Source: Terebella lapidaria (taxonomy: Eukaryota > Annelida > Polychaeta > Terebellida > Terebellidae). Taken from it: a stretch of DNA of 64,000 bases. The first letter of the stretch is position 1. Every line of letters starts with the position of its first letter. The notes beneath the pieces were generated by a model, which made no database searches, was not told the origin of the DNA, and worked only from the letters and a program-made list of their open reading frames with translations. Both the position numbers and the translations under genes were made by a program. The stretch covers positions 20,615,809 to 20,679,808 of the forward strand of contig OX424559.1 in the NCBI GenBank assembly GCA_949152475.1, written 5' to 3'. Of the stretch, positions 23,087 to 34,402 are shown in pieces.

Positions 23087-25659
23087 TACTGGTTTAACGA
23101 CTGAGCCGTTGGCTCTGTCGGAGCCGACTTGGTTTGGTTGCCGATTTGGTTAGGTACTGACAATAATTGATCTGTCCTTCGGTCAGTACCAGCACCTTTA
23201 GGTCGAAAAGTTAGTGGCTTCATGCCATTGCGCACTAAGACGTCTTTAAGTCGGAAACACCGCATCCAGCGATGGCCGGGCTTCTTGCAGAAGAAGCATA
23301 CGGCTGGTCGTCCGGGCTGTGGAGGCCGATCACCTTTAGTCGGGGCCGTAGTTCGTAGGACGGAATAGATAGCTGTCTCTTCACAGAGTCCATTCTCGTC
23401 GCTAAGGACGCTCTGGAAAGCTTCCGCCACCCATTCGCGTGAACAGGCTGGCACAGAATGTTCTTCACATCCTTGAAGGCCGGTCGTGTCACTGTCGGCA
23501 GGGTCGTAATAAGCCGCAACCTGTTCAGGGGTCGGCGTTCCTCCCTGATTGATCTGTCCCATAGCACAAGACAGTTCTTGGTCGACACAATCATCATCCG
23601 GGTATCCGCTCACGGAGATGTCGGCACGTCGTGTGCCCCTCTGACGATCTCTGTTGGTCCGTTGCTGACGACTTTCAGCTTTGAGGACGGCCGTCAGCGC
23701 TTCACCGTAACTATGGAAAGTGAACACGCACAGTTTGTCGGCAATGTGGTCGGGTTGGCCGTTGACGAACTGGGAGATTACTGTTCGTTGCCGGGACTCT
23801 GGCGTGACATCGTCAAACACTTGCTCAGCCAGAGCTTGAAGCCGCTCTAAGTAATGTTCCGCATTCTCCTTCCGTTCTCTTTTTAGAAACGGAAAATCGT
23901 CCCGTTTGGACTGCCAACGAGGTGCGGGTTCCCAGCCCTCCAAGAGCTGACAACGAAACTCCTCCCAGGGAGTCTCGACCGGAATGTTCAGAGCTAACGC
24001 TTCGGTGCGGCCGCGCAGCGTACTCCGGAAGGTCGTTGTTTTATTGAGGTCGGAATATGTGAAGGCCGCAGTGAATTGCTCGAAGCTCCGTATGTACTGT
24101 GTGAGATTGCCCTCCTTGAAGGTCGCACGCCATTGAGCCGTTTTAGCCATTGCTAACGGTTGGGGCTCAGACGTGAGTCTCTGGGGCGTGGGCGTGTCGA
24201 CGCTCACCACAGTCGGCGTTGTTGTGACGGGAGCCGTCGTTGGCGTGACAGCCGGAGCAGTTGAAGTCGTAACAATCGGAGCTGCCGAGGTCGTGTTAGC
24301 GGGTGCGGTCGGTGCTGTTGTCGCGGAGACGGCGGGCGAAGTAGCGGGTGGTGCCGGAATGCTGTTGGGGTCGTACGCTATTGGTGCGACAGGGGCCGTT
24401 TGACTGTATGGTGGCGTCACCCATGGTATCCCGACTGAGGGTGGGATTACAGCCGGCGGTGGATATCGGTATGTCGATCCGTCTGGGCCTACACCATGGT
24501 ACACTAATCCGGTTTGTGCACCATGATAGCCGGTGTCAGCCATCACACTTGGAACGCCACCGTATCCGGGTGGTGGGTTCATATAGCCGACAGGTGGTTG
24601 GTAGTATCCGACAGCTACTCCATTTGAAACACCGCTTGTTGCGCCAGGGTATCCGACTGGCGATACACCGTATCCAGTGGTGTAGCCGATTGGCTGAGAG
24701 ATCGGAGGTCCGATCATGGGCACAACACTTTCTGCCGGAGCAGACACAACTGGGTCTTGCGGCGAAGCGAAGCGCGGCTGTTCTCCGTCGGTCGGCGATG
24801 GTCGGGAAGCGGTCGGCGCGAGGGGGCGCGAGTCGGAGGCCGGCATGTCGGAGGCGTGAGGTCGGCGACTCGATGTCGGTGGTGGTTGCCGAAGTCGCGC
24901 TTGCCGTGTGGTGGCGCGAAATTCCGTCGTCGGGTCGCTGGGTCGTTGCGGTCGTAGAGGTGTCACGATCGGGGCATCGATCGTCGCCGGGATGTTCTCT
25001 TTCGTTACTCTCGCCTGGCCGGGTTGTGTGTACTCTACCACCGTTGGCTCGGTCGGTATGCGCGAGTACGTCTCAGTCGCAGGGTCGTGTCGTCTCGGCG
25101 TCGTTGACGGCGCCAGTGGCCGATCTACCGAATAAGCGCTTGGCGGGACCGATTCCGGAACATTGTCAGACTGACAAACCCACTGTCGTATCCGAGAGTC
25201 ACTCGGTGGGTGTGTAACAATTGATGTGTCTATGGTTACCGGCCGAACGTTCACTGATAACTGTTCTGGGTCGGTAGCACGATATACGCTCGCTCTTTGA
25301 CGTGAGCGCGTATAGTTTCTGTCGGCAGAGTTCAATAGTCTCTGGATTGTTCTGGCCGACGTTGCCGAATACGCCCTAGCGTGTGCACTCAAAATGTCAC
25401 TTACTGTGTGTTGAGGTGCGAGCGGGTCTTCGTCGAGGAACTCCTGTATCAGGTCGACGGGCGGCGAAGACGATCTCAGGGTCGAATGTTCGTCCATGGA
25501 GTCGAACAGGCCGGTCGGTTGTTGTTCCTGTGACAACGGAACTGTGTCGCTCATAACAACTGAGCGGGGGCCGGAAGGTCGGAAGGCCGGGTTGAACGTG
25601 ACTTCTTCATCTGTCTGGTCGGCCGACTCACCTCGGAACGCTCCCGGGGTCAATGCCAT
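23086..25659 (-). CDS. Gag-like ORF of the Ty3-type element
   Basis: An 857-residue frame starting at the ATG at 25659. The N-terminal 450 residues are Pro/Thr/Ser-rich with Tyr-Gly-Pro repeats (GYTTGYGVSPVGYPG and similar). The middle holds a capsid-like helical region (AFTYSDLNKTTTFRSTLRG ... FRCQLLEGWEP). Near the C-terminus is one zinc knuckle, CFFCKKPGHRWMRC (C-x2-C-x4-H-x4-C), expected to bind the genomic RNA. The length is well above the usual Ty3 gag because of the low-complexity N-terminus. Confidence 0.9.
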   Translation of the reverse strand: MALTPGAFRGESADQTDEEVTFNPAFRPSGPRSVVMSDTVPLSQEQQPTGLFDSMDEHSTLRSSSPPVDLIQEFLDEDPLAPQHTVSDILSAHARAYSATSARTIQRLLNSADRNYTRSRQRASVYRATDPEQLSVNVRPVTIDTSIVTHPPSDSRIRQWVCQSDNVPESVPPSAYSVDRPLAPSTTPRRHDPATETYSRIPTEPTVVEYTQPGQARVTKENIPATIDAPIVTPLRPQRPSDPTTEFRATTRQARLRQPPPTSSRRPHASDMPASDSRPLAPTASRPSPTDGEQPRFASPQDPVVSAPAESVVPMIGPPISQPIGYTTGYGVSPVGYPGATSGVSNGVAVGYYQPPVGYMNPPPGYGGVPSVMADTGYHGAQTGLVYHGVGPDGSTYRYPPPAVIPPSVGIPWVTPPYSQTAPVAPIAYDPNSIPAPPATSPAVSATTAPTAPANTTSAAPIVTTSTAPAVTPTTAPVTTTPTVVSVDTPTPQRLTSEPQPLAMAKTAQWRATFKEGNLTQYIRSFEQFTAAFTYSDLNKTTTFRSTLRGRTEALALNIPVETPWEEFRCQLLEGWEPAPRWQSKRDDFPFLKRERKENAEHYLERLQALAEQVFDDVTPESRQRTVISQFVNGQPDHIADKLCVFTFHSYGEALTAVLKAESRQQRTNRDRQRGTRRADISVSGYPDDDCVDQELSCAMGQINQGGTPTPEQVAAYYDPADSDTTGLQGCEEHSVPACSREWVAEAFQSVLSDENGLCEETAIYSVLRTTAPTKGDRPPQPGRPAVCFFCKKPGHRWMRCFRLKDVLVRNGMKPLTFRPKGAGTDRRTDQLLSVPNQIGNQTKSAPTEPTAQSLNQ

Positions 25660-25702
25660 CACTGCCGGTAAGTTAGGGTCGGTAATCCGAGACTAGCTCA
25701 GA

Positions 25703-25722
25703 TCCTGGTCGAACGGCGCCAA
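25703..25722 (-). promoter_or_regulatory. Primer-binding site of the LTR element
   Basis: Directly inside the 5' LTR the minus strand reads T then TGGCGCCGTTCGACCAGG. TGGCGCC matches the complement of a tRNA 3' end and is the common start of such sites in Ty3-like elements. I could not assign the tRNA with confidence. Confidence 0.75.
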
Positions 25723-26468
25723 TGTGATAAATATCGTTCTATGGCCGATATTAGGCCGAAATGTCTGCGATCGCTGTGCAAATCACAAGGCCGGCAGTTC
25801 AGTTCAATAATTTATTCGGGCGACAATATCCAATGATCCAGACAGTCACATCACAGCCGCAAATACACCTACGTCCGGTGATTCCCCGTCAACAATATAG
25901 CCGAAAACTATGGTCCTTCTTTATCACAATTCACGTATAAATAGTCCACAATTATTCCAAGTATTCCACACGAGCACGGCCAAACTTCTTAACAATACTT
26001 CAACACGTCTATATTCTATGACCGCTTCTACTCAACTCTCAGCAAAACTGTGGGGCCGGCAACATGTGGTGTAGACTTTCCCGCCAAATGCATGCGGTGT
26101 TGTGATTGGTCATGTATGTGCTGATGTGTGCTGATCTCACCGGGAAAGTGGGTTTCCCCGGCGCGTGAACGAGACTTGTTATGCTTATATCTGTGCACGT
26201 GATGTGAGCGGTGGGTGTGTCATGTTCTATGTTTAGAAGTAGGTGCTTGTGAAGGTCAAGGCCGAAACTAACTGGGTCGATGTACCGAATGAATGGGGCC
26301 GCAAGTGCATGTGGATTGACCTGTGTATGTAACCATGATTACATGGAGTTTATGCTTGTGATCGTATAGTCTGTACCTGTCCTGTATGTAAGTCATGTAG
26401 AATGAATGTTTGTTGTGAAATATGTATGCGCGGGAGGGACGGGGGTTACAGTCGCTAAAATTACTACA
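25723..26468 (-). repeat. 5' LTR of the Ty3-type element
   Basis: Same 746-bp sequence as 13263-14008, with one substitution. It is flanked on the right by TTTG (26469-26472), which pairs with the left target duplication. In this orientation it should contain the element's promoter. Confidence 0.95.
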
Positions 26469-26699
26469 TTTGTTCAAAAATAGTAATTCATTCACCGTTA
26501 ACATGTGCACGTTTGTGATCCAATTAGTATCTCTCTTATTAAATCTCACCCCATGGAGGAGTAGGTACCCCATATTGTTTGGAACCATAATGGATTTTTG
26601 AAGTCAGCTTCATGGTGAATAATTATATTCAACACAATAATAAATAGCTTATGAGGTTTGTAGCTTGAAGCAGACAGTACCAATATTTACACAATATAA

Positions 26700-29600
26700 A
26701 CTTTATGGAAACCAGTTAGATATCGAAATCATAACAACCCCAAAAAACAACAATTTGTAGTTTTGAAACCACCCTCAGAGGCTACTCTTGTATTATATAT
26801 GGGTGGCTTATTAAGTCATTGCATCTATGACATTTTGTTACCATTTGCCCCAATATGTCGCGTACGTGGTAATCTTTCCTGGTCATGAGAATTATGTGTT
26901 GGTCAATACTTGTAATATGACATCTTGTTGTTGGGGTATGTGAATATGTTTCTTGACTCAAATCAGTGTCTCTCTTACTAAATCTCTCCAAGGAGGTGTA
27001 GAATCAACAATTTTTGGGGCAGTAACAGAATCGCCACCTCAAGTGGAATAGTTACATGTACCACAATAAGTAATGAGCATACGAGCTTTGTAGCTTTAAG
27101 AAGACCATTTCGATATATACACATTATAAGCTTTAGGGCGACCAGCTATATGTCGAAACAATAAAGACCTAATAACATAAATTCACACCTTTGAGGAAAC
27201 CAATCTTTTATTATACACTATTTCATTGCGATGTATCCAATATGATTTGCTGTGCACATGCTGGTAATCTTTCCTGGTGAAACGAAATATATTTGTTTGT
27301 TGAAGAGTCCCTAGGTATCTTGAAGTTCAGATTTATTTGAAAAATATATGGATTTGAAAGTTCAGTATATGCCAAAAAAGCTCTTGTATAGATATTGCTA
27401 ATTCATGATTCAACAACTGGTTGTGTTCATGGACGACACTGTTCCACCTTTGATTGTTGAAAAATATGAACTACCTTGTAAGCCTTTTTTGAAATATCAC
27501 ACCACTGAAGCATATAATGGAGTGTAATAATGCCAGAGAATTTCAATTTGTGATGACAAATACATGTATGCGTTGAAGCTCGATGTGAAAACCCTATTCA
27601 CTGGATTTGATTGTACACTGTAGAAGACATGCCATCTTAGAATAAAAAAAATAGCCATAATGATGCCACTATTGAGCTATTATGCACGCAGTAATAATAT
27701 TTAACTTTTATTCCAATGAGTTATGTGTGTCTTACAGTCTGAAGAACGTAGTACAGTATATGAAATTCTGGCGTCTGCTGATACTGGTCGGGAAGAAGCT
27801 GCAACTGCAGAACAAACATCGGTGAGAATTACCATAATCTAACAGTAGCATACGCATGTTTATTGCAGTGTGATTTGACCCCTGTTGAAAGGATTGTTTG
27901 CCTTTGCCACACATGCATTCCCAATAGTAGGGCATTGGCAGGGTATTGGCAGTAGCTCCGGGTTCTAGAAACACGACAAAATATCCAATGTTATCATAAC
28001 TGTCTATTGAGCTTTGTTTCGCAGTTGAGAAAGAAAGCTGTGAAGAGAAAAATTCATACATATTACTGAACATATCCAAAGATGTGTAGAATCACCATAT
28101 TTTGGGACAGTAATAGAATCGCAGCTTCAGGTTGAATGGTTACATGCACCATAATAAGTAATTAGCATAGGATGTTTGTAGCCTTAAGGAGACCATACCG
28201 ATATACACACATTATAAGCTCTAGGGAGACCAGTTATATATCGAATTTCATAACAACCCAAACAACATAATTTTGCAGCTTTAGGGAGACCACTCTTGTA
28301 TTACATGAGAGTGAATTTAACGTCATCACATCTATGACATCTTCATCATCCACCCCCCCCCCCCCAATATGTATCTTTCCTGGTAATATGAATTATGTGT
28401 TGGGTTATTGCTTGTAATATGACATGTTGTTGTTGAAGTATGCGAGCCTGTGTCTTGACTCGAATCAGTGTCTCTCTTACTAAATCTCTCGAAAGAGGTG
28501 TAGAATCAACATATTTCGGGACAGTAATAGAATTGCAGCTTCGGGTTGAATGGTGACATGTACCACAATAATTAGTTAGCATACGAGCTCCGTAGGAGAC
28601 CATTTCGATAAACACACATTATACGCTTTAGGGCGACCAGTCATTTATCAGAACAATAAAGACCCAAAAACATAGATTCACAGCTTTAAGGAGATCAATG
28701 TGTTGTTATACACTATTTCATTACCATTTATACAATATGTTTTGCTGTGCACATGCTGGTAATCTTTCCTGGTGATATGAAATATATTGGTTTGTTGAAA
28801 CGTCCCTAAATATCTTGAAGTTCAGTTTTATTCGAATAATGTATGGATTTGATAGTTCACTATATGCTAAAAAGGCACTTGCATACATATTGCTAATTCA
28901 TGATTCACCAACTGGTTGTGCTCATGGACGACACTGTTCCACCTTCGATTGTTGAAAAATATGAACTACCTTGAAAGCCTGTTTTTAAATACCACCCCAC
29001 TGAAGCATATACTGGTGTGTAATATTGCCAGAGAATTTCAATTTGTGATGACGAATACATGTATGCGTTGAAGCTTGATGTGAAAACCCTATTCACTAGA
29101 TTTCATCGTACACTGTAGAAGGCATGCCATCTTAGAATGAAAAAATAACCATAATCGTGCCACTATTGAGCTATTATGCACACAGTAATAAAATTTAACT
29201 TTCGTTGCAATGTGTTTATTATGTGTGTCTTACAGTCTGAAGAACGTAGTACAGTATATGAAATTCTGGCGTCTGCTGATACTGGTCGGGAAGAGGCTGC
29301 AACTGCAGGACAAACTTCGGTGAGGATTACCACAATCTAAAAGTAGCTTACGCATGTTCATTGCATTGTGATTTGACCACTGTTGAAAAGATCGTTTGCC
29401 TTTGCCACATATGCGTTCCCAATAGTAGGGCATTGGCAGTAACTCCATATACCAGAAACAACACAAAATATCCAATGGAATCATAACTGTCTATTAAGTT
29501 TTGTTTCACAGTTGAGAAAGAAAGCTATGGAGAGAACAATTCATACATATTCCTAAGCATATCCAAAGATGTGTAGAATCAACATGTTTTGGAACAGTAA

Positions 29601-31700
29601 TAGAATTGCAGCTTCAGGTTGAATGGTTACATGCACAATAATAAGTAATAAGCATAGGATGGTTGTAGTCTCAAGGAGACCATACCGATATACACACATT
29701 ATAAGCTCTAGGGAAACCAGTTATATATCGAAATTTATAACAACCCAAAAAAAACACAAATGTGCAGCTTTAAGGAGACCAAAGTTGTATAATATGAGGG
29801 TGATTTTTAAAGTCATTACATCTTTGACATGTTTATCATCCCCACCCCCCACCCCCCAATATGTGTCTATCTGGTAATATGAATTATGTGTTGGGTTGAT
29901 GCTTGTAATATGACATGTTGTTATTGAGGTATGCGAGCCTGTGTCTTGAATCGAATCAGTGTCTCTCTTACTAAATCTCTCCAAAGAGGTGTAGAATCAA
30001 CATATTTCGGGACAGTAATAGAATTGCAGCTTCGGGTTCAATGGTTACATGTAGCACAATAAATAATTAGCATACGAGCCCCGTAGGAGACCATTTCGAT
30101 AAACACACATTATAAGCTTTAGGGCGACCAGCTATATATCGGAACAATAAAGACCCAATAAGATAAATTCACAGCTTTAATGAGACCAATCTTTTATTAT
30201 ACACTATTTCGTTACCATTTATCCAATATGCCTTGATATGCACATGCTGGTAATCTTTCCTGGTGATACGAAATATATTGGTTTGTTGAAACGTCCCTAG
30301 GTATCTTGAAGTTCAGTTTTATTCGAAAAATGTATGGATTTGATAGTTCACTATATGCTAACAAAGCACTTGCATACATATTTGCTAATTCATGACTCAC
30401 CAACTGGTTGTGTTCATGGACGACACTGTTCCACCTTCGATTGCTGGAAAATACCTTGTAAGCCTGTTTTCAAATACCACACCACTGAAGCATATAATGG
30501 TGTGTAATTTCAATTTGATGATAAATACATGTATGCGTTGAAGCTCGATGTGAAAACCCTATTCACTAGATTTGATTGTACACTGTAGAAGACATGCCAT
30601 CTTAGAATAAAAAAAATAGCCATAATGATGCCACTATTGAGCTATTATGCACGCAGTAGTTAAATGTGAATTTCATTCCAATGTGTTTATTGTGTGTGTC
30701 TTACAGTCTGAAGAACGTAGTACAGTATATGAAATTCTGGCGTCTGCTGATACTGGTCGGGAAGAAGCTGAAACTGCAGAACAAACATCGGTGAGAATTA
30801 CCACAATCTAACAGTAGCATACGCATGTTTATTGCAGTGTGATTTAGCCACTGTTAAAAAACAGTTTGTCTTTGTCACATTTGTCTTTGTCACATATGCA
30901 TTCCCAATAGTAGGGCATTGACAGTAACTCGATACTCCAGGAACGCCCAAAATGTCCAATGTTATCATAACTATCTATTGAGTTTTGTTTCATACTGAAG
31001 AGAGGAAAATATTGAGAGATCAATTCATACGTATCACTGAATCTTTCCAAGGCGGCTTTAAGGAGACCATACCTATATTCAAACATGAGAAGCGCTAAGG
31101 AGACCAGTTATATATTGAAACTGTAACACCCCCAAATAATGCAAATTTGCAGCTTTACAGAGACGACACTTGTATTATCTGAGGGTGGTTTATCAAGTCA
31201 TTGCATCGATGACATTTTGTTATCTTTGCCCCCAATATGTATCTTTCCTGATAATACAAATCATGTGTTGGTCAATGCTTGTAATATGACATGTTGTTGT
31301 TGTTGGGTTATGCGAACCTGTGTCTTGACGAATCAATGTCTCTCTTACTGAATCTCTCCAGATATGAGTAGAATCAATATGTAATGGGACCCTGATAGGA
31401 TTGCAGTTTCATATGGAATAGTTATATGCACCACAATAACTGATTATCCTCTGACTACGAAATTTGTAGCTTTAAGGAGACCATGCTGATATACACACAT
31501 TATGAGCTTTAGGGCGAGCATCTATATACCGGAACATTAGAACCCAAATAACACAAATTTGTAGCTTGATGGAGACCACTCTTGAATTCTTCAAGGGTCG
31601 TTTATTAATTCCGTGCTACTGTGATATTTCGTCACCATTTGTCCAATATGTTGCTGTGCACATCATTGGACTCTTTCCTCGTGATACGAAAAATATGTTA
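26700..31700 (+). repeat. Tandem array of ~1.48-kb units, each carrying one small exon
   Basis: Marker text 'gtcattrcatctatgacat..' plus 'tttgcccc..aatatgt' recurs near 26815, 28320, 29815 and 31200. The exons recur at 27738, 29236 and 30707 (spacings 1498 and 1471). Each unit also contains 'aaggagaccat...cacacattataagctttaggg' modules and a 'gacactgttccaccttcgattgttg' stretch. That last stretch also occurs at about 11718 beside exon B1, so units at 11.7-12.3 kb are older relatives. Poly-C runs sit at about 28357-28370 and 29848. This is the intronic sequence right of the LTR element. Confidence 0.85.
27738..30790 (+). pseudogene. Three amplified type-B exons (84 nt each)
   Basis: Exons 27738-27821, 29236-29319 and 30707-30790 each encode 28 residues beginning SEERSTVYEILASADTGREE. 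All keep 'cttacag' before and 'gtgag' after, and phase 0 at both ends, so any number can be spliced in without breaking the frame. Two replacements and two silent changes distinguish the three copies. They are homologous to exon 12025-12108 on the other side of the LTR element. The peptide is acidic with no recognised fold. Confidence 0.75.
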
Positions 31701-31750
31701 CACCACATTCGTTAAATGTATCTCGAAGTCAAGTTCGGTTCGAAACGCAT

Positions 31751-31982
31751 TGATTTGATAGTTCATGACCCAAGTCAGAAAAATCTGACTGTTAACTATC
31801 CAAAAAATTAACATGGTGAATAACTTCGCACGTTTAGCAAATTATTGCTGATTTATAGATTTAACTTTATTTGATAATTCACGACCCAAGTCAGAAAAAC
31901 CTCACTGTTAACTATCCAAAAAATGAACATGGTGAATTACTTCACACGTTTAACAAATTATTGCTGATTTATAGATTTGACT
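31751..31982. repeat. 116-bp tandem duplication
   Basis: The block from 'ttgatagttcatgacccaag' to 'gctgatttatagattt' occurs twice, with 'gaccc' at 31767 and 31883 (spacing 116), at high identity. It lies just before the small exon whose donor is ccg|gtaagtg near 32051. Confidence 0.9.
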
Positions 31983-32009
31983 ATTGCGGTACGTATGTAT
32001 TTTCACAGG

Positions 32010-32051
32010 CGAGAAGGTCGTCGGACTCAAAATCCAACAGAATGAAATACC
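32010..32051 (+). pseudogene. Small linker exon before the zinc-finger exon
   Basis: After 'attttcacag', phase-0 reading gives ARRSSDSKSNRMKYP and then a good donor, gtaagtg. The next exon begins in phase 0 with V-K-P-K-R-F-C, so the junction is consistent. It is basic and short, with no domain of its own. Confidence 0.55.
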
Positions 32052-32231
32052 CGGTAAGTGCATGCAAAATGTGATAAATATTTAAGTATTAGTGAAGTCA
32101 ACGATTTATGTTTTGTTGTAACTCTAAGATGGCATAAGGCCTACATTTTGTATTGTCGAATTCATGTCAGTCACACTGGTAGTTCCAATGATTTATTGAG
32201 GCACTATCAACCCGTTCTTGGAGATATTACA

Positions 32232-32278
32232 AAAGTGGAGACCATTGAAGATGATGCCGAAAAGTATCTCATCGAAAA
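32232..32278 (+). repeat. 47-bp exact copy of part of the recombinase exon
   Basis: The stretch beginning AAAGTGGAGACCATTGAAGA is identical over 47 bp to 33643-33689 inside the recombinase exon (coding VETIEDDAEKYLIE). The flanks are not alike beyond this. It lies in the intron just upstream of the zinc-finger exon. Confidence 0.9.
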
Positions 32279-32502
32279 CCTTAGTTTAGCAATATATATC
32301 GATAACATAATATAAATCTCGCTCTGGCCAGTATGTGATCTGATCTTATCGTCCTTCGAAAAAAAAGAAGATATGATTAAGTTCTTATAGTTCTCAATTT
32401 CATGGTTACTTTATCCGCAAGTCCGCCAAAGATTTTACTCTCTGAAACTAAAATAATGAAATCCTAGTGTGTGTTTTTTTCATATCGGATTTCTTTTCAC
32501 AG

Positions 32503-34105
32503 GTAAAACCAAAACGATTTTGCGTGTACTGCTCCTCGTTTATTAGTGGCGGAAAACTCAAGCGCCACATGATTAGACAACACAAAACCGAGCTAGGAAA
32601 CATCGTGGAGAAGCCAAAACAACAACAGAATGAATTCTTTGAGAAAAAAAGACGAGAAGGCATTTATGACTATAATATCAAAGTACTGTCTGAAAAGGGA
32701 GAATATCAGGACAAGGTCTTGTTGCGAGAGAGGAAGCCCAAGACATCAGACAAGCTCAAGATGTGTGAGGGATGCAAGACATTCTTGTCCAACAGGGCTT
32801 TCTATAAACATCGATGTCGGATTCCAGGGGCGAAACCATCTGCCGTGGATATTGCTAAGAGTTTTGGAATTGCAGGGCTGAAGCACATGCACACAAGTGA
32901 CCTGGGCCAGAAATTTGTAGCACAAATTTTAAACAAGTTCCAAGATTCAGAAGCTGGGAAAATTTGTTGAGAAGATGCCACTATCCAACAAATTGGATAT
33001 CGACTTTTCTGTGTCCGTTGGGCCAATGTGAGCAAACAGAACGAAACGCGCAAGTCTGTGATGACGGAGATGAGGGAATTAGCCAGACTATTTATCATCT
33101 TTAGATCACTGGCTAAAGAAAAAGTGACACCGAAGGACATGTTCAAAAGACCTTATCTACCCGTACTTCATGAAACCATCAACAAACTGGTGGAGAAAAG
33201 CGACAACCAAGAAAAACATGGGTTGAAGATTAATATCAACTCCATCATCCAAAGGTCCATCAAAGCGTTGAAGGGTATATATTCAAGCAGTTCACAGGAC
33301 GCAGAACTTGCAGAGACGGAAAAATTCAGAGAAGCATATCTCTTCCAATCCCCAGAAATCTACGCTGCTGCGAGATATCAAGCTTTAGCGAGTAGTTTGG
33401 ATAAAGCTCGAAGACCTGAAGCTCTGCCCCAACAACAAGACCTCCAACAACTAAGACAACACATGGAAAAACAGCTAGTGGAACTGACGAAGGGAACTTT
33501 CGATGTCGGGAATTATTGCCTGTTAAGATCCCTTGTTGTATGTCGTTTGACATTGTTCAATGCAAGGCGTGGAGATGAACCATCACGGATGCTCGTGAAG
33601 GAGTGGGAAGATGCTATGAATAACGTTTGGTTGCCGTCCGAGAAAGTGGAGACCATTGAAGATGATGCCGAAAAGTATCTCATCGAAAAGTTTCGGCTCG
33701 CATACCTTCATGGAAAGGGCTCGAAGATTGTCCCGGTTCTGATTCCCGTCGACCTGATTGAAGCAATTCATCTCCTGGTTCAATATCGCCAAGCTCATAA
33801 GATTGACGACCGAAATCCGTTCCTATTCGCCACGAAGTCAGCAGACAAGCACTGCTCAGGCTGGCATGCTGTTGATGCTGTCTGTGCATCGGCCGGCGTC
33901 AAGATCAACGCCACAAAGAACAGACACTTGGTGTCCACAATATATGCCAGTCAGGACATGTCCCCTACAGACCAGCGAGTGTTCCTCGATCACATGGGGC
34001 ATGAAGCGGGCATTAGTAAAAATGTGTATCAATGTCCTGTGGGTTTTAAGGAAGTGAAAGTGATGGGCACCATGTTGAGCAGAATAGACGAAAGTGAACA
34101 GGGAG
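32503..34105 (+). pseudogene. C2H2-like zinc finger and tyrosine-recombinase-like core exon
   Basis: One exon of 1603 nt follows 'ttttcacag' and ends in phase 1 at gtatga. It opens with FCVYCSSFISGGKLKRHMIR, a Cys-x2-Cys...His-x4-His finger. A second Cys/His cluster follows (CEGCKTFLSNRAFYKHRC). Further on, MREL.RL and an alpha-helical region precede the recombinase core. ARRGDEPSRM offers the first Arg. KNRHLVSTIYASQDM, FLDHMGHEAGI and NVYQCP resemble the His-x-x-Arg, His and Tyr boxes of tyrosine recombinases, with the second Arg replaced. Crypton transposases and their domesticated relatives have this layout. TGA at 32968-32970 interrupts the linker between finger and core. Reading continues in the same frame on both sides (GKIC before, EDATIQQIGYRL after), so it is a point stop, not a frameshift. 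Confidence 0.85.
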
Positions 34106-34402
34106 GTATGACAATTGTTCCCAGTGGTCTACATTATTGGAATTTGTATAACCATAAAAAAATTGATAAATGTCTTAAAAATCACCAGCATCTCACATTT
34201 TCAAATGATTGCCAACAGATAGCCGTTACGATTACCACAAAGTTTCTCCACCAAGTACAAGCAAATATGAGGAAGGGAGTTCTGGTAACACTTAATCATG
34301 TTCTGAATACTACGGTCGTCGTTCTGTGTACATACATCTATGAATGATATAAATATATGTGTGTGGCAAGTTTATGTCAGATTCACGTGAAATTGTTCAC
34401 AG

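Larger units (their letters stand above)
13263..26468 (-). mobile_element. Ty3-type (Metaviridae) LTR retrotransposon, looks whole and very young
   Basis: The element reads on the minus strand. It is bounded by two 746-bp LTRs and a 4-bp target duplication TTTG (13259-13262 and 26469-26472). Its parts in order are: 5' LTR, primer-binding site, gag-like ORF, pol ORF, a 1.4-kb spacer, a third long ORF, a polypurine tract and the 3' LTR. The LTRs differ at one site in 746 bp by my reading, so the insertion is recent. No breaks were seen in the three long frames. Pol order (protease, RT, RNase H, integrase) places it in Ty3; the clade is not resolved. It lies antisense in an intron of the SET-recombinase gene. 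Its GC content and codon use differ visibly from the AT-rich surroundings. Confidence 0.95.

Noticed and set aside
14462-24957. Plus-strand frames inside the LTR element (up to 289 codons)
   Set aside because: Shadows opposite the GC-rich minus-strand ORFs; no motifs.
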